Positions 40,257 to 50,642 of a DNA stretch of 64,000 bases are shown in pieces. Positions within the stretch are counted from its first letter, which is position 1; the number at the start of each line of letters is the position of its first letter. The notes under the pieces are model-generated. The model was not told the DNA's origin, ran no database searches, and worked only from the letters and a program-made list of their open reading frames with translations. The stretch is from Macrostomum hystrix (taxonomy: Eukaryota > Platyhelminthes > Macrostomidae), in assembly GCA_950097015.1 (NCBI GenBank), contig CATNEN010000001.1, positions 1 to 64,000 on the forward strand, in the 5' to 3' direction. Made by a program: the position numbers and the translations under genes.

Positions 40257-41150
40257 GAGTCTAGAATCCGCTGTGTGAGCAGTCTAGAATCCCCTATGCA
40301 AAGCAGTCTAGAATCCCCTGTGCAAAGCAGTCTAGAATCCCCTGTACAAAGCAGTCTAGAATCCCCTGTACAAAGCAGTCTAGAATCCCCTGTACAAAGC
40401 AGTCTAGAATCCCCTGTGCAAAGCAGTCTAGAATCCCCTGTGCAAAGCAGTCTAGAATCCCCTGTGCAAAGCAGTCTAGAATCCCCTGTACAAAGCAGTC
40501 TAGAATCCCCTGTACAAAGCAGTCTAGAATCCCCTGTGCAAAGCAGTCTAGAATCCCCTGTGCAAAGCAGTCTAGAATCCCCTGTGCAAAGCAGTCTAGA
40601 ATCCCCTGTACAAAGCAGTCTAGAATCCCCTGTACAAAGCAGTCTAGAATCCCCTGTACAAAGCAGTCTAGAATCCCCTGTGCAAAGCAGTCTAGAATCC
40701 CCTGTGTGAGCAGTCTAGAATCCTCTGTGTGAGCAGTCTAGAATCCCCTGTGTGAGCAGTCTAGAATCCTCTGTGTGAGCAGTCTAGAATCCCCTGTGCA
40801 AAGCAGTCTAGAATCCCCTGTACAAAGCAGTCTAGAATCCCCTGTACAAAGCAGTCTAGAATCCCCTGTGCAAAGCAATCTAGAATCCCCTGTGCAAAGC
40901 AGTCTAGAATCCTCTGTGCAAAGCAGTCTAGAATCCCCTGTGCAAAGCAGTCTAGAATCCCATGTGTGAGCAGTCCAGAATCCCCTGTGCAAAGCAGTCT
41001 AAAATCCCCTGTGCAAAGCAGTCTAGAATCCCTTGTGCAAAGCAGTCTAAAATCCCCTGTGCAAAGCAGTCTATAATCCCCTGTGTGAGCAGTCTAGAAT
41101 CCCCTGTGCAAAGCAGTCTAGAATCCCCTGTGCAAAGCATTCCAGAATCT
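40257..41150. repeat. 24-bp minisatellite (TCTAGAATCCCCTG units)
   Basis: About 37 tandem units, mostly 24 bp, built as AGCAGTCTAGAATCC plus CCTGTGCAA or CCTGTACAA. Shorter variants carry CTGTGTGAG instead. The multiple-of-three length produces stop-free frames (Ser-Ser-Leu-Glu-Ser-Pro-Val-Gln on +), broken at the short variants, so coding is unlikely. Unit sequence is unrelated to the first 24-bp array. The last units (from about 40,970) are more diverged. Confidence 0.95.
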
Positions 41151-41359
41151 ATAAATTCAGTTTTTAGAAATTTATTAAGTATTTTTCGCTTTTAAAATTT
41201 TCAAATAGTCAAAAACAAGCACTTTCCTTTAGATATAGACCTTTGACTTGGTTTTGTTTTTTTTAATTTATTTCAGTTGTTCTTTTCTTAACTGCTCTTA
41301 TTGTGCACACCTTTTTAAGAACTAACAAGATTACATGCTTATCGTTTAATCTATCTTTA

Positions 41360-42577
41360 CTTACATGTTTATCTTGTGTTTACAGCCCTAGCTCACATGT
41401 TTATCTTGTGTTTACAGCCCTAGCTCACATGTTTATCTTGTGTTTACTGCCCTAGCTCACATGTTTATCTTGTGTTTACAGCCCTAGCTCACATGTTTAT
41501 CTTGTGTTTACAGCCCCAGCTCACATGTTTATCTTGTGTTTACAGCCCCAGCTTACATGTTTATCTTGTGTTTACAGCCCCAGCTCACATGTTTATCTTG
41601 TTTTTACAGCCCTAGCTCACATGTTTATCTTGTGTTTACAGCCCCAGCTCACATGTTTATCTTGTTTTTACAGCCCTAGCTCACATGTTTATCTTGTGTT
41701 TACAGCCCCAGCTCACATGTTTATCTTGTGTTTACAGCCCCAGCTCACATGTTTATCTTGTGTTTACAGCCCCAGCTCACATGTTTATCTTGTGTTTACA
41801 GCCCTAGCTCACATGTTTATCTTGTGTTTACAGCCCTAGCTCACATGTTTATATTGTTTTTACAGCCCTAGCTCACATGTTTATCTTGTGTTTACAGCCC
41901 TAGCTCACATGTTTATCTTGTGTTTACAGCCCAGCTCACATGTTTATCTTGTGTTTACAGCCCTAGCTCACATGTTTATCTTGTGTTTACAGCCCCAGCT
42001 CACATGTTTATCATGTGTTTACGGCCCTAGCTCACATGTCTATCTTTTGTTTACAGCCCTAGCTCACATTTTTATCTTGTGTTTACAGCCCAGCTCACAT
42101 GTTTATCTTGTGTTTACAGCCCTAGCTCACATGTTTATCTTGTGTTTCCAGCCCCAGCTCACATGTTTATCTTGTGTTTACAGCCCTAGCTCACATGTTT
42201 ATCTTGTGTTTACAGCCCTAGCTCACATGTTTATCTTGTGTTTACAGCCCAGCTCACATGTTTATCTTGTGTTTACAGCCCTAGCTCACATGTTTATCTT
42301 GTGTTTACAGCCCTAGCTCACATGGTTATCTTGTGTTTACAGCCCTAGCTCACATGGTTATCTTGTGTTTACAGCCCTAGCTCACATGTTTATCTTGTGT
42401 TTACAGCCCAGCTCACATGTTTATCTTGTGTTTACAGCCCTAGCTTACATGTTTATCTTGTGTTTACAGCCCCAGCTCACATGTTTATCTTGTGTTTACA
42501 GCCCTAGCTCACATGTTTATCTTGTGTTTACAGCCCTAGCTCACATGTTTATCTTGTGTTTACGGCCCTAGCTCACT
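41360..42577. repeat. 32-bp minisatellite with TGTTTAT/TGTTTAC motifs
   Basis: About 38 tandem units of 32 bp (31 bp where CCC is followed directly by AGCTC), built as AGCTCACATGTTTATC plus TTGTGTTTACAGCCCT. Each unit carries TGTTTAT and TGTTTAC, both matching the forkhead-factor core, and a TTTACAG string resembling a 3' splice site. Three 32-bp units make one 96-bp reading period, which explains the long stop-free frames at 41,504-42,571. These frames are not supported as genes. Confidence 0.95.
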
Positions 42578-43044
42578 CATTTCTAACACTAAATTGTTTT
42601 ACAACAGTGTTCGGGTGTCTAATGGCATGAATGCTGCTTCACAATGGTCGAGTGTACAGTTTTCGAGTTGTATTTGAGCAGTTTTAGTCATAATTTGATC
42701 AAAATATTCAAAATTATCTTGACTGAATCTGATCTGACACATGAGTGAAGCAGCTGCTGTCATCCAATGGTCCCGAGTCCTGTTTCAAATCCCATGACTA
42801 TTTTCTCCCCAGAAATGAATTATCCAGACTAAAAGCTGATTGACAGGAGCAATCGATGTTTATCCCAGCCATTTGCTCAAAATCAAAATAAATTATTTTG
42901 TTATAAAAGTCAGACTCGAACTCTGAGAACTATTGACACCTTCTGATTAGAAACCTAACGTCTTGGACTTGCCTGATGATTCACTCACTCAGTTGGCACA
43001 ATGTCACAGGTGTGGCTCTTGGACTTGGCTGATGATTCACTCAC
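42578..43044. other. Unique spacer with tRNA-like remnant and a short direct repeat
   Basis: Unique DNA between two minisatellites. A 28-bp stretch containing CTTGGACTTG and TGATGATTCACTCACT occurs twice, at about 42,962 and 43,019, immediately before the 21-bp array starts. A tRNA-derived remnant may lie on the - strand near 42,900-42,985 (separate entry). On the + strand, GTTTCAAATCC near 42,782 resembles a Pol III B box. No protein-coding gene is seen. Confidence 0.5.
42900..42985 (-). mobile_element. Possible tRNA-Arg-derived SINE remnant
   Basis: On the reverse strand, TTCTAATCAGAAGGT is followed 17 bases later by AGAGTTCGAGTCT. Order and sequence resemble the anticodon arm and T-arm of arginine tRNA (UCU): anticodon loop TTTCTAA, T-loop TTCGAGT. 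The region between them is longer than in a true tRNA, and the anticodon stem has a mismatch and wobble pairs, so this is not a functional tRNA gene. A SINE head is the most economical reading. No poly-A tail or target-site duplication was identified. Confidence 0.3.
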
Positions 43045-45060
43045 TGAGTAAGGCTGTGGAGTTTATGAGTAAGGCTGTGGAGTTTCTGAGTAAGGCTGTG
43101 GAGTTTATGAGTAAGGCTGTGGAGTTTATGAGTAAGACTGTAGAGTTTATGAGTAAGGCAGTGGAGTTTCTGAGTAAGGCTGTGGAGTTTCTGAGTAAGG
43201 CTGTGGAGTTTCTGAGTAAGGCTGTGGAGTTTCTGAGTAAGGTTGTGGAGTTTATGAGTAAGGCTGTGGAGTTTATGAGTAAGGCTGTGGAGTTTATGAG
43301 TAAGGCTGTGGAGTTTATGAGTAAGGCTGTGGAGTTTATGAGTAAGGCTGTGGAGTTTATGAGTAAGGCTGTGGAGTTTATGAGTAAGGTTGTGGAGTTT
43401 ATGAGTAAGGCTATGGAGTTTCTGAGTAAGGTTGTGGAGTTTATGAGTAAGGCTGTGGAGTTTCTGAGTAAGGCTGTGGAGTTTCTGAGTAAGGCTGTGG
43501 AGTTTCTGAGTAAGGCTGTGGAGTTTATGAGTAAGGCTGTGGAGTTTATGAGTAAGGCTGTGGAGTTTATGAGTAAGGCTGTGGAGTTTATGAGTAAGGT
43601 TGTGGAGTTTATGAGTAAGGCTATGGAGTTTCTGAGTAAGGCTGTGGAGTTTATGAGTAAGGCTGTGGAGTTTCTGAGTATGGCTGTGGAGTTTCTGAGT
43701 AAGGCTGTGGAGTTTATGAGTAAGGTTGTGGAGTTTATGAGTAAGGCTGTAGAGTTTCTGAGTAAGGCTGTGGAGTTTCTGAGTAAGGCTGTGGAGTTTC
43801 TGAGTAAGGCTGTGGAGTTTCTGAGTATGGCTGTGGAGTTTATGAGTAAGGCTGTGGAGTTACTGAGTATGGCTGTGGAGTTTATGAGTAAGGCTGTGGA
43901 GTTTATGAGTAACGTTGTGGAGTTTATGAGTAAGGCTGTGGAGTTTATGAGTAAGGCTGTGGAGTTTATGAGTAAGGCTGTGGAGTTTCTGAGTAAGGTT
44001 GTGGAGTTTATGAGTAAGGCTGTGGAGTTTATGAGTAAGGTTGTGGAGTTTATGAGTAAGGCTGTGGAGTTTATGAGTAAGGCTGTGGAGTTTATGAGTA
44101 AGGCTGTGGAGTTTATGAGTAAGGCTGTGGAGTTTATGAGTAAGGCTGTGGAGTTTATGAGTAAGGCTGTGGAGTTTATGAGTAAGGTTGTGGAGTTTAT
44201 GAGTAAGGCTATGGAGTTTCTGAGTAAGGTTGTGGAGTTTATGAGTAAGGCTGTGGAGTTTCTGAGTAAGGCTGTGGAGTTTCTGAGTAAGGCTGTGGAG
44301 TTTCTGAGTAAGGCTGTGGAGTTTATGAGTAAGGCTGTGGAGTTTATGAGTAAGGTTGTGGAGTTTATGAGTAAGGCTATGGAGTTTCTGAGTAAGGCTG
44401 TGGAGTTTATGAGTAAGGCTGTGGAGTTTCTGAGTATGGCTGTGGAGTTTCTGAGTAAGGCTGTGGAGTTTATGAGTAAGGTTGTGGAGTTTATGAGTAA
44501 GGCTGTAGAGTTTCTGAGTAAGGCTGTGGAGTTTCTGAGTAAGGCTGTGGAGTTTCTGAGTAAGGCTGTGGAGTTTCTGAGTATGGCTGTGGAGTTTATG
44601 AGTAAGGCTGTGGAGTTACTGAGTATGGCTGTGGAGTTTATGAGTAAGGCTGTGGAGTTTATGAGTAACGTTGTGGAGTTTATGAGTAAGGCTGTGGAGT
44701 TTATGAGTAAGGCTGTGGAGTATCTGAGTAAGGCTGTGGAGTTTCTGAGTAAGGCTGTGGAGTTTATGAGTAAGGCTGTGGAGTTTGTGAGTAAGGCTGT
44801 GGAGTTTATGAGTAAGGCTGTGGAGTTTATGAGTAAGGCTGTGGAGTTTATGAGTAAGGTTGTGGAGTTTATGAGTAAGGCTGTGGAGTTTCTGAGTAAG
44901 GTTGTGGAGTTTATGAGTAAGGCTGTGGAGTTTCTGAGTAAGGCTGTGGAGTTTCTGAGTAAGGCTGTGGAGTTTATGAGTAAGGCTGTGGAGTTTATGA
45001 GTAAGGTTGTGGAGTTTATGAGTACGGCTGTGGAGTTTCTGAGTAAGGCTGTGGAGTTTC
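43045..45060 (+). repeat. 21-bp minisatellite, about 96 units, unbroken frame
   Basis: The unit GAGTTTATGAGTAAGGCTGTG (written here only as GAGTTTATGAG and TAAGGCTGTG parts) repeats about 96 times over 2,016 bp without an indel that is not a multiple of 21. The main variants are TTTATG/TTTCTG and GCT/GTT. A higher-order period of 756 bp (36 units) is visible: the rare AACGTTG unit is at 43,911 and 44,667, GTTACTGAG at about 43,859 and 44,615, and the second GCTATGG at 43,620 and 44,376. The + strand keeps a stop-free 7-residue frame (Val-Glu-Phe-Met/Leu-Ser-Lys-Ala). No conserved gene ends flank it, so it is listed as repeat, not CDS. Confidence 0.95.
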
Positions 45061-45396
45061 TGGTAGGTCGTGGAGTTTCTGGAAGGTCGTGGAGTTTCTG
45101 GAAGGTCGTGGAGTTTTCGGATAGGTTGTGGAGTTTCTGGTAGGTCGTGGAGTTTCTGGTAGGTCGTGAAGTTTCTGGTAGGTCGTGGAGTTTCTGGTAG
45201 GTCGTGGAGTTTCTGGTAGGTCGTGGAGTTTCTGGTAGGTCGTGAAGTTTCTGGTAGGTCGTGGAGTTTCTGGTAGGTCGTGAAGTTTCTGGTAGGTCGT
45301 GGAGTTTCTGGTAGGTCGTGAAGTTTCTGGTAGGTCGTGGAGTTTCTGGTAGGTCGTGGAGTTTTCGGATAGGTTGTGGAGTTTCTGAGAGGTTTC
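45061..45396. repeat. 19-bp minisatellite derived from the 21-bp array
   Basis: About 17 units of 19 bp (GTGGAGTTTCTGGTAGGTC and the GTGAAGTTTCTGG variant) follow the 21-bp array without a gap. Both share GTGGAGTTTCTG, so the 19-bp unit looks like a rearranged descendant. Changing from 21 to 19 bp destroys the continuous frame. Two identical diverged units (GGAGTTTTCGGATAGGTTG) occur near 45,111 and 45,359. Confidence 0.93.
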
Positions 45397-46489
45397 TAAA
45401 GGTAACTACTAAACTAAAGGTGTGTACTTAAATTGAATGCTCAGAAATTTAAATATCGTACGACCCTAGTCTTGAAAATTTGCATAAAGCATACATTAAT
45501 TAACATTGCTTTCCTGAACTTTTTTCTCAAACTAGAAAATGGAAGATTGGTTCATCAAAATCCTTTGTTACGTTACGAATCATTCGTTAATTTTTTTCTA
45601 ATCTAAAAGCTTCCTGAATTTTTTTGGCGCGTCTATGATTACAACCATGAAAGTATGTGAAGCTAAGCCATATTTGTTAATCTGCAATAAAGTCTAATTA
45701 TAAACAGACAAGAAATACTTTTTAACAAACTTTGTTTAAGAGTCTAAATCAGACAGTTAACTTTTGTTAAACCCAATGCATCTTAAAAACCCATTCTTTC
45801 CGTCATTAACTAGATTCTTTACTGTCATAATAAAAAATTAGCACTAAAAGCCACGAGGCCTAAACAGTGATAAACCATAAAAACAGAAAACCCTGCAGAA
45901 TTGATGTCGTAACGAAAAGTACAGAAATCTAAAATCGCATATAAATATTTAACTAAAAGGCGAACTGTGATTAAGATTACCATATGCATGTCGCAATGAA
46001 CAACACAATGATCTGCACCCACTGGGAAAAAAGCAGGCGGCCCGCTTACGGCGGAGCAGCGTGGCGTAGAGTCTGTGCCGAAGTCGGGATGCGCCACGCT
46101 TAGCAAGCGGCTAGCACGCTATGGTGGCTGCAAAGTCGCAGTCTGGCCGTGTGAGAGATACAATTCAGACTACTGACAACAGTAGAAAAGCAAGGACTTG
46201 GCTGCAAAACTCTCACATGACACTAAAAAATATCGCCATAGAAAATGGCAAGGTTAAAAGAGACTTCTGTGCAAACTGAGAGTGGTGGGAGAGGACTGCG
46301 TGTGGCTATGGCTGACTGACGAAGGCAAACAAGCCAGAAACCGGTCTCGGTCTGCCAGCGCGAGGTTCGTTCCCCACTTTTAGTGTGTTACAGGCCGAAT
46401 GCTAGCCGAAAGCGGTATCTACATTTCGAAGCGTTGCCACCTTAGTGCCGAATTGCAATCCTGTATGCATTGGCACTGGATGCTGACCA
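45397..46489. other. Unique spacer; one GC-rich inverted repeat
   Basis: AT-rich DNA to about 46,000, then a more GC-rich stretch to 46,489. The only structure seen is an inverted repeat: CCGCTT (46,042-46,047) pairs with AAGCGG (46,105-46,110), and AGCGTGGCG (46,058-46,066) pairs with CGCCACGCT (46,092-46,100), giving an interrupted stem with a 25-base loop. GAGGTTCGTTCCCC near 46,361 weakly resembles a Pol III B box. No coding gene is supported; the reverse frame at 45,825-46,106 has no recognisable family. Confidence 0.45.
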
Positions 46490-46627
46490 CTCGAAATTAT
46501 TTCGAACTCGAACTCGAACTCGAACTCGAACTCGAACTCGAGCTGGAACTCGAACTCGAACTCGAACTCGAACTCGAACTCGAACTCGAACTCGAACTCG
46601 AACTCGAGCTGGAACTCGAAATTATTT
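46490..46627. repeat. Hexanucleotide (GAACTC)n array between 13-bp direct repeats
   Basis: About 18 copies of GAACTC with two identical interruptions (GAGCTGG at 46,540 and 46,606, 66 bp apart). The array is bounded on both sides by the same 13 bases, CTCGAAATTATTT (46,490-46,502 and 46,615-46,627). A Leu-Glu dipeptide frame passes through, but there is no evidence that it is translated. Confidence 0.9.
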
Positions 46628-47896
46628 TATTATTATTTACAAATGACTAATTAGTCGATAACAATAGCGAGTATTCGTAAATTAAAAAAAAAACTAGCTA
46701 TATGTTTAACTGCGAAGCATAAGGAAATTATAGAAAACAGAGTGAATAACATTTGCCTAATAAAAATATTCATCGACAAGTTTGAGGAATCGCCATGCAC
46801 CTTTGGGAGGGCAACTGCTTTTCCATCTGGTATACCAGAGACGATTTGGCGGCAAGTAGTGTAAGTGCCTTATGTCTAGCAGGCGACTCACACGGATATT
46901 CATAAAGGTTGCAACGAAGAATATTAATTGTTCGTTATACCGCCATGACAATCAACAGAATTTGCCCCTTCACGGCCTTCAGTTGCACCAATATAATGCG
47001 ACTCAGGACGGTAATGACTTCTGAATCCTGTAGAAAACCGGCAAATCTTAGTGATAATCCCCTCCACTGGAACATGTTTCCACTTGACACTCCTGCAGTA
47101 GGTTCAGACAACACCAGGATTTTCTTCAGCCAAAGCTAATTGCACAATTACTGCAGTGACAGGTTTACTGTCTTATTTAGCAGTAATTGCCAGCCGAAAT
47201 GCCTGACTAGCAAGACTGCCAATTCCATGATGTATAAACTAGTTCATTAATAGAAAACTGGCTGAACTTTGACTTTTTGTCTTCAGGAAAGTAGAGTAGA
47301 GCACACTGCCTATTTTCAAATGCTAACTTTGAAAAGGATTGTAGAACAAGTTGCTGAAATGAATAAAATATAAATGAGTGATAGCATACAGATAATTTGT
47401 TAGCTAAGCAATTGTTTTACCTAGCAAAAGTGGCTCTAATGCTATAGTAGAATGCCTGCCGTAACGGCCACCGTAACGCTGCAACGGATAGAAGAGACGC
47501 TGATTGCGGGCCGACTACGCAATGGCTACAGAATAGAGCTTGCTGCTGAAGTTGCTGCTTCCGAGCCTAGCTCTCGCAGCTGTCTTTGTACCTCACTATA
47601 CGAGTATGCCAACTGCAACAATAAGCCACAATGAGCATAGGACTCAGAGACTAAAACTGTTTGCAGCTATAAAAATGGAGGCTGTCGAGGCTTTGAAATC
47701 TTTCGCCCAAGAAAAACTTTAGTCATAAAGGAAAACCGAATCGAGCACAGACTCTTAATTGAGGCTCGAGTAGTGCTCTAGCTGCTCAGCCGTGTTCTCG
47801 AACTCAACTCGGGGTTTGGTGGGTCCTTTGTGTAGCCGCACAGATTCTCTCTTGTGTTGAGGCACAAGTTGAGTACAGGACTCATTCTTTTAAATG
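46628..47896. other. Unique spacer without a recognised gene
   Basis: AT-rich, non-repetitive DNA of about 1.3 kb. The longest ATG frames are short: 46,909-47,139 (AUA/Met-rich, no family) and a GC-richer 60-codon frame from ATG 47,452 to 47,634. The second could be an exon fragment but matches nothing recognised. No promoter or RNA gene is supported. Confidence 0.4.
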
Positions 47897-48127
47897 CTGA
47901 GCAGCCAGGAATGTATTTTACCTGGCATTGAAACTGATGCAAACGGAGGCTGCGAATGGGGGATGGTCATTTTGTCTCCTACTCAAACTCAACTCAACTA
48001 GTAAGTCTACTCAGTGCAGCCATGCAGAAATATTTCTATATGAGCTCAGAAAGCATTGCGATAGAGGAGCCCTAAAAACTGATGCACACAGTCGCAATGC
48101 AGTGTGGCCTGCGATGCCCATCCTTCT

Positions 48128-48140
48128 GTTGCTAGGCAAC
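48128..48140 (+). promoter_or_regulatory. RFX X-box-like site, module 1
   Basis: GTTGCTAGGCAAC is an inverted repeat of two RFX half-sites (GTTGCT and GGCAAC) with a one-base spacer, matching the general X-box form. It lies 234 bp before the candidate splice donor. Sequence match only; binding is not shown. Confidence 0.5.
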
Positions 48141-48254
48141 AATAAACAAACTGGCGCCAATTTAAGAGCCGGAGTGGAGCATCGTTTCGCTCTTCATTTG
48201 CGACGGCAGCTTTCAAGCAGCCGACTGACCGACATCCACCGACCGAGTCTCTCC

Positions 48255-48327
48255 GTTGCTAGGCGAGAATCTCCGTTGCTAGGCGACTCTCTCCGTTGCT
48301 AGGCGACTCTCTCCGTTGCTAGGCGAG
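48255..48327 (+). promoter_or_regulatory. Four 20-bp-spaced X-box-like half-degenerate sites, module 1
   Basis: GTTGCTAGGCGAG or GTTGCTAGGCGAC begins at 48,255, 48,275, 48,295 and 48,315, each in the context CTCC..., exactly 20 bp apart. The left half-site is intact and the right half differs by one or two bases from GGCAAC. This is either a small local tandem repeat or a cluster of weak RFX sites. Confidence 0.4.
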
Positions 48328-48511
48328 ACTCTCCGGATCTCCCGTTGCTGCTGGAGTGCAGGTGAGGGGGTTAATTGCTGAACTAGTTTCCATAAACTAC
48401 TAAACAGTGCCTTACTCTCTTAATGCTGTCATTTTTAAACAACAGTAGGTATATTAGTCGTTTGTTAAACTATGCTTTAGCTGGATTTCAGATATACAAT
48501 CCTGACAGATA

Positions 48512-50031
48512 AAATGAGAGACACAATGACATGAAATGAGACACAATGACATGAAATGAGAGACACAATGACATGAAATGAGAGACACAATGACATGAAA
48601 TGAGAGACACAATGACATGAAATGAGAGACACAATGACATGAAATGAGACACAATGACATGAAATGAGAGACACAATGACATGAAATCAGAGACACAATG
48701 ACATGAAATGAGAGACAGAATGACATGAAATGAGAGACACAATGACATGAAATGAGAGACAGAATGACATGAAATCAGACACACAATGACATGAAATCAG
48801 ACACAGAATGACATGAAATGAGAGACAGAATGACATGAAATGAGAGACAGAATGACATGAAATGAGAGACAGAATGACATGAAATCAGACACACAATGAC
48901 ATGAAATGAGAGACACAATGACATGAAATGAGAGACACAATGACATGAAATGAGAGACACAATGACATGAAATGAGAGACACAATGACATGAAATGAGAG
49001 ACACAATGACATGAAATCAGACACACAATGACATGAAATCAGACACACAATGACATGAAATCAGACACACAATGACATGAAATGAGAGACAGAATGACAT
49101 GAATTGAGAGACAGAATGACATGAAATCAGACACACAATGACATGAAATGAGAGACAGAATGACATGAAATGAGAGACACAATGACATGAAATGAGAGAC
49201 ACAATGACATGAAATGAGAGACACAATGACATGAAATGAGAGACACAATGACATGAAATGAGAGACACAATGACATGAAATGAGAGACACAATGACATGA
49301 AATGAGAGACACAATGACATGAAATGAGAGACACAATGACATGAAATGAGAGACACAATGACATGAAATGAAAGACACAATGACATGAAATGAGAGACAC
49401 AATGACATGAAATGAGAGACACAATGACATGAAATGAGAGACAGAATGACATGAAATGCGAGACACAATGACATGAAATGAGAGACACAATGACATGAAA
49501 TGAGAGACACAATGACATGAAATGAGAGACACAATGACATGAAATGAGAGACACAATGACATGAAATGAGAGACACAATGACATGAAATGAGAGACACAA
49601 TGACATGAAATGAGAGACACAATGACATGAAATGAGAGACAGAATGGCATGAAATGCGAGACACAATGACATGAAATGAGAGACAGAATGGCATGAAATG
49701 CGAGACACAATGACATGAAATGAGAGACACAATGACATGAAATGAGAGACACAATGACATGAAATGAGAGACAGAATGGCATGAAATGCGAGACACAATG
49801 ACATGAAATGAGAGACACAATGACATGAAATGAGAGACAGAATGGCATGAAATGAGAGACAGAATGACATGAAATGAGAGACACAATGACATGAAATGAG
49901 AGACACAATGACATGAAATGAGAGACACAATGACATGAAATGAGAGACAGAATGACATGAGATGAGAGACACAATGACATGAAATGAGAGACACAATGAC
50001 ATGAAATGAGAGACACAATGACATGAAATGA
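48512..50031. repeat. 22-bp minisatellite (ACAATGACATGAAATGAGAG units)
   Basis: About 69 units of 22 bp (ACAATGACATGAAATGAGAG plus AC), with 20-bp variants lacking GA and base variants CAGAATG, GAAATCAG and GGCATG. Because 22 is not a multiple of three, all three frames of the - strand read the same 22-residue Cys/His/Ser/Ile-rich peptide and stay open, producing overlapping 320-335-codon frames. That pattern is diagnostic of a non-coding tandem repeat. Confidence 0.96.
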
Positions 50032-50438
50032 GGCCCAATTTAGTCTCCAAATTTTGCACCTGAGCTAATTTTCCAATATTTCTTCGCGAATACATTAAAA
50101 GTCCATCTTCAAGACCTTACAGAAAGTCTAATCTTAGTATTTTAGAAAATTATTCTTGCAGATTGAAGCAGCCCCTCAACCTGTGTGCTCAAAGTGAGCA
50201 GTGTTTAATCTCTCATGTGGCATTGAAACTGTAGCGAATGGAAGCTGAGAATGGGTTGGACAAAGTACTTTTGTCACCGACTCAAACTCATCTCAAATGC
50301 TTTAGTAGGCCATGCAGACCTGTCTCCGTATGGACTCAGTGTTCATGTACTTTAATCAGCTCATAGGGTGTTTGAGTAGCACAAACTGGAGCACACAGTC
50401 GCAATGCAGTGTAGAATGTATGCTCAGCCCATGCTTCT

Positions 50439-50451
50439 GTTGCTAGGCAAC
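50439..50451 (+). promoter_or_regulatory. RFX X-box-like site, module 2
   Basis: GTTGCTAGGCAAC, the same 13 bases as in module 1, with conserved flanks (CTTCT before, AAATAAACAAA after; module 1 has AATAAACAAA). It is 199 bp before the candidate donor. Confidence 0.5.
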
Positions 50452-50559
50452 AAATAAACAAATTCGCACCGATTCAAAGTTTCTGTGAAGTATCCGTTTT
50501 CTCTTCATTCACAGCCAACTGAATCCTTTTTTAAACTGCTGAAGCCTCTGGATCTCTCC

Positions 50560-50592
50560 GTTGCTAGGCGAGTCTCTCCGTTGCTCGGCGAG
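50560..50592 (+). promoter_or_regulatory. Two X-box-like half-degenerate sites, module 2
   Basis: GTTGCTAGGCGAG at 50,560 and GTTGCTCGGCGAG at 50,580, 20 bp apart, in the same relative place as the four-copy cluster of module 1. Copy number differs between modules (two versus four), as expected for a small tandem repeat. Confidence 0.35.
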
Positions 50593-50642
50593 TCTCTCCA
50601 GATTGCCCATTGCTGGCAGTGTCCAGAGGACTCAAAGGTAAG

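Larger units (their letters stand above)
47897..48365 (+). other. X-box module 1 (putative promoter/first exon) ending in a splice donor
   Basis: Homologous to module 2: TGGCATTGAAACTG, GCACACAGTCGCAATGCAGTG, CTGTTGCTAGGCAACAA and CTCTCCGTTGCTAGGCGA occur in the same order in both. It contains one perfect X-box-like site and four 20-bp-spaced derivatives, then CAG|GTGAGG with the GT at 48,362. The reading frame through it is not conserved with module 2 apart from the X-box repeat stretch, so a non-coding exon or promoter is more likely than a gene. That it belongs to gene B, about 10 kb downstream, is inference. Confidence 0.55.
50195..50642 (+). other. X-box module 2 (putative promoter/first exon) ending in a consensus splice donor
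   Basis: Second copy of the module at 47,897, with about the same order of blocks: GTGGCATTGAAACTG (50,217), GCACACAGTCGCAATGCAGTG (about 50,394), a perfect X-box-like site, two 20-bp-spaced derivatives, and then CTCAAAG|GTAAGT with the GT at 50,638. The donor is a near-perfect U1 match, the best in the window. Downstream there is no matching acceptor for about 1 kb, so any splice would be long range. Confidence 0.55.

Noticed and set aside
40257-41150. CRISPR array
   Set aside because: Units are contiguous direct repeats with no unique spacers, in eukaryotic DNA without cas genes.
41504-42571. Hydrophobic repeat protein (Ala-His-Met-Phe-Ile-Leu-Cys) on +
   Set aside because: Arises from the 32-bp period (three units per 96 bp). 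Frames break at 31-bp units and there is no gene context.
47928-48302. 124-codon frame through X-box module 1
   Set aside because: Begins with TTG. The homologous module 2 keeps this frame only within the small GTTGCTAGGCGA repeat, so coding is not conserved.
48454-50095. Overlapping reverse-strand proteins rich in Cys/His/Ser of 320-335 residues
   Set aside because: The 22-bp period makes all three frames read the same peptide, a sign of a non-coding tandem repeat.
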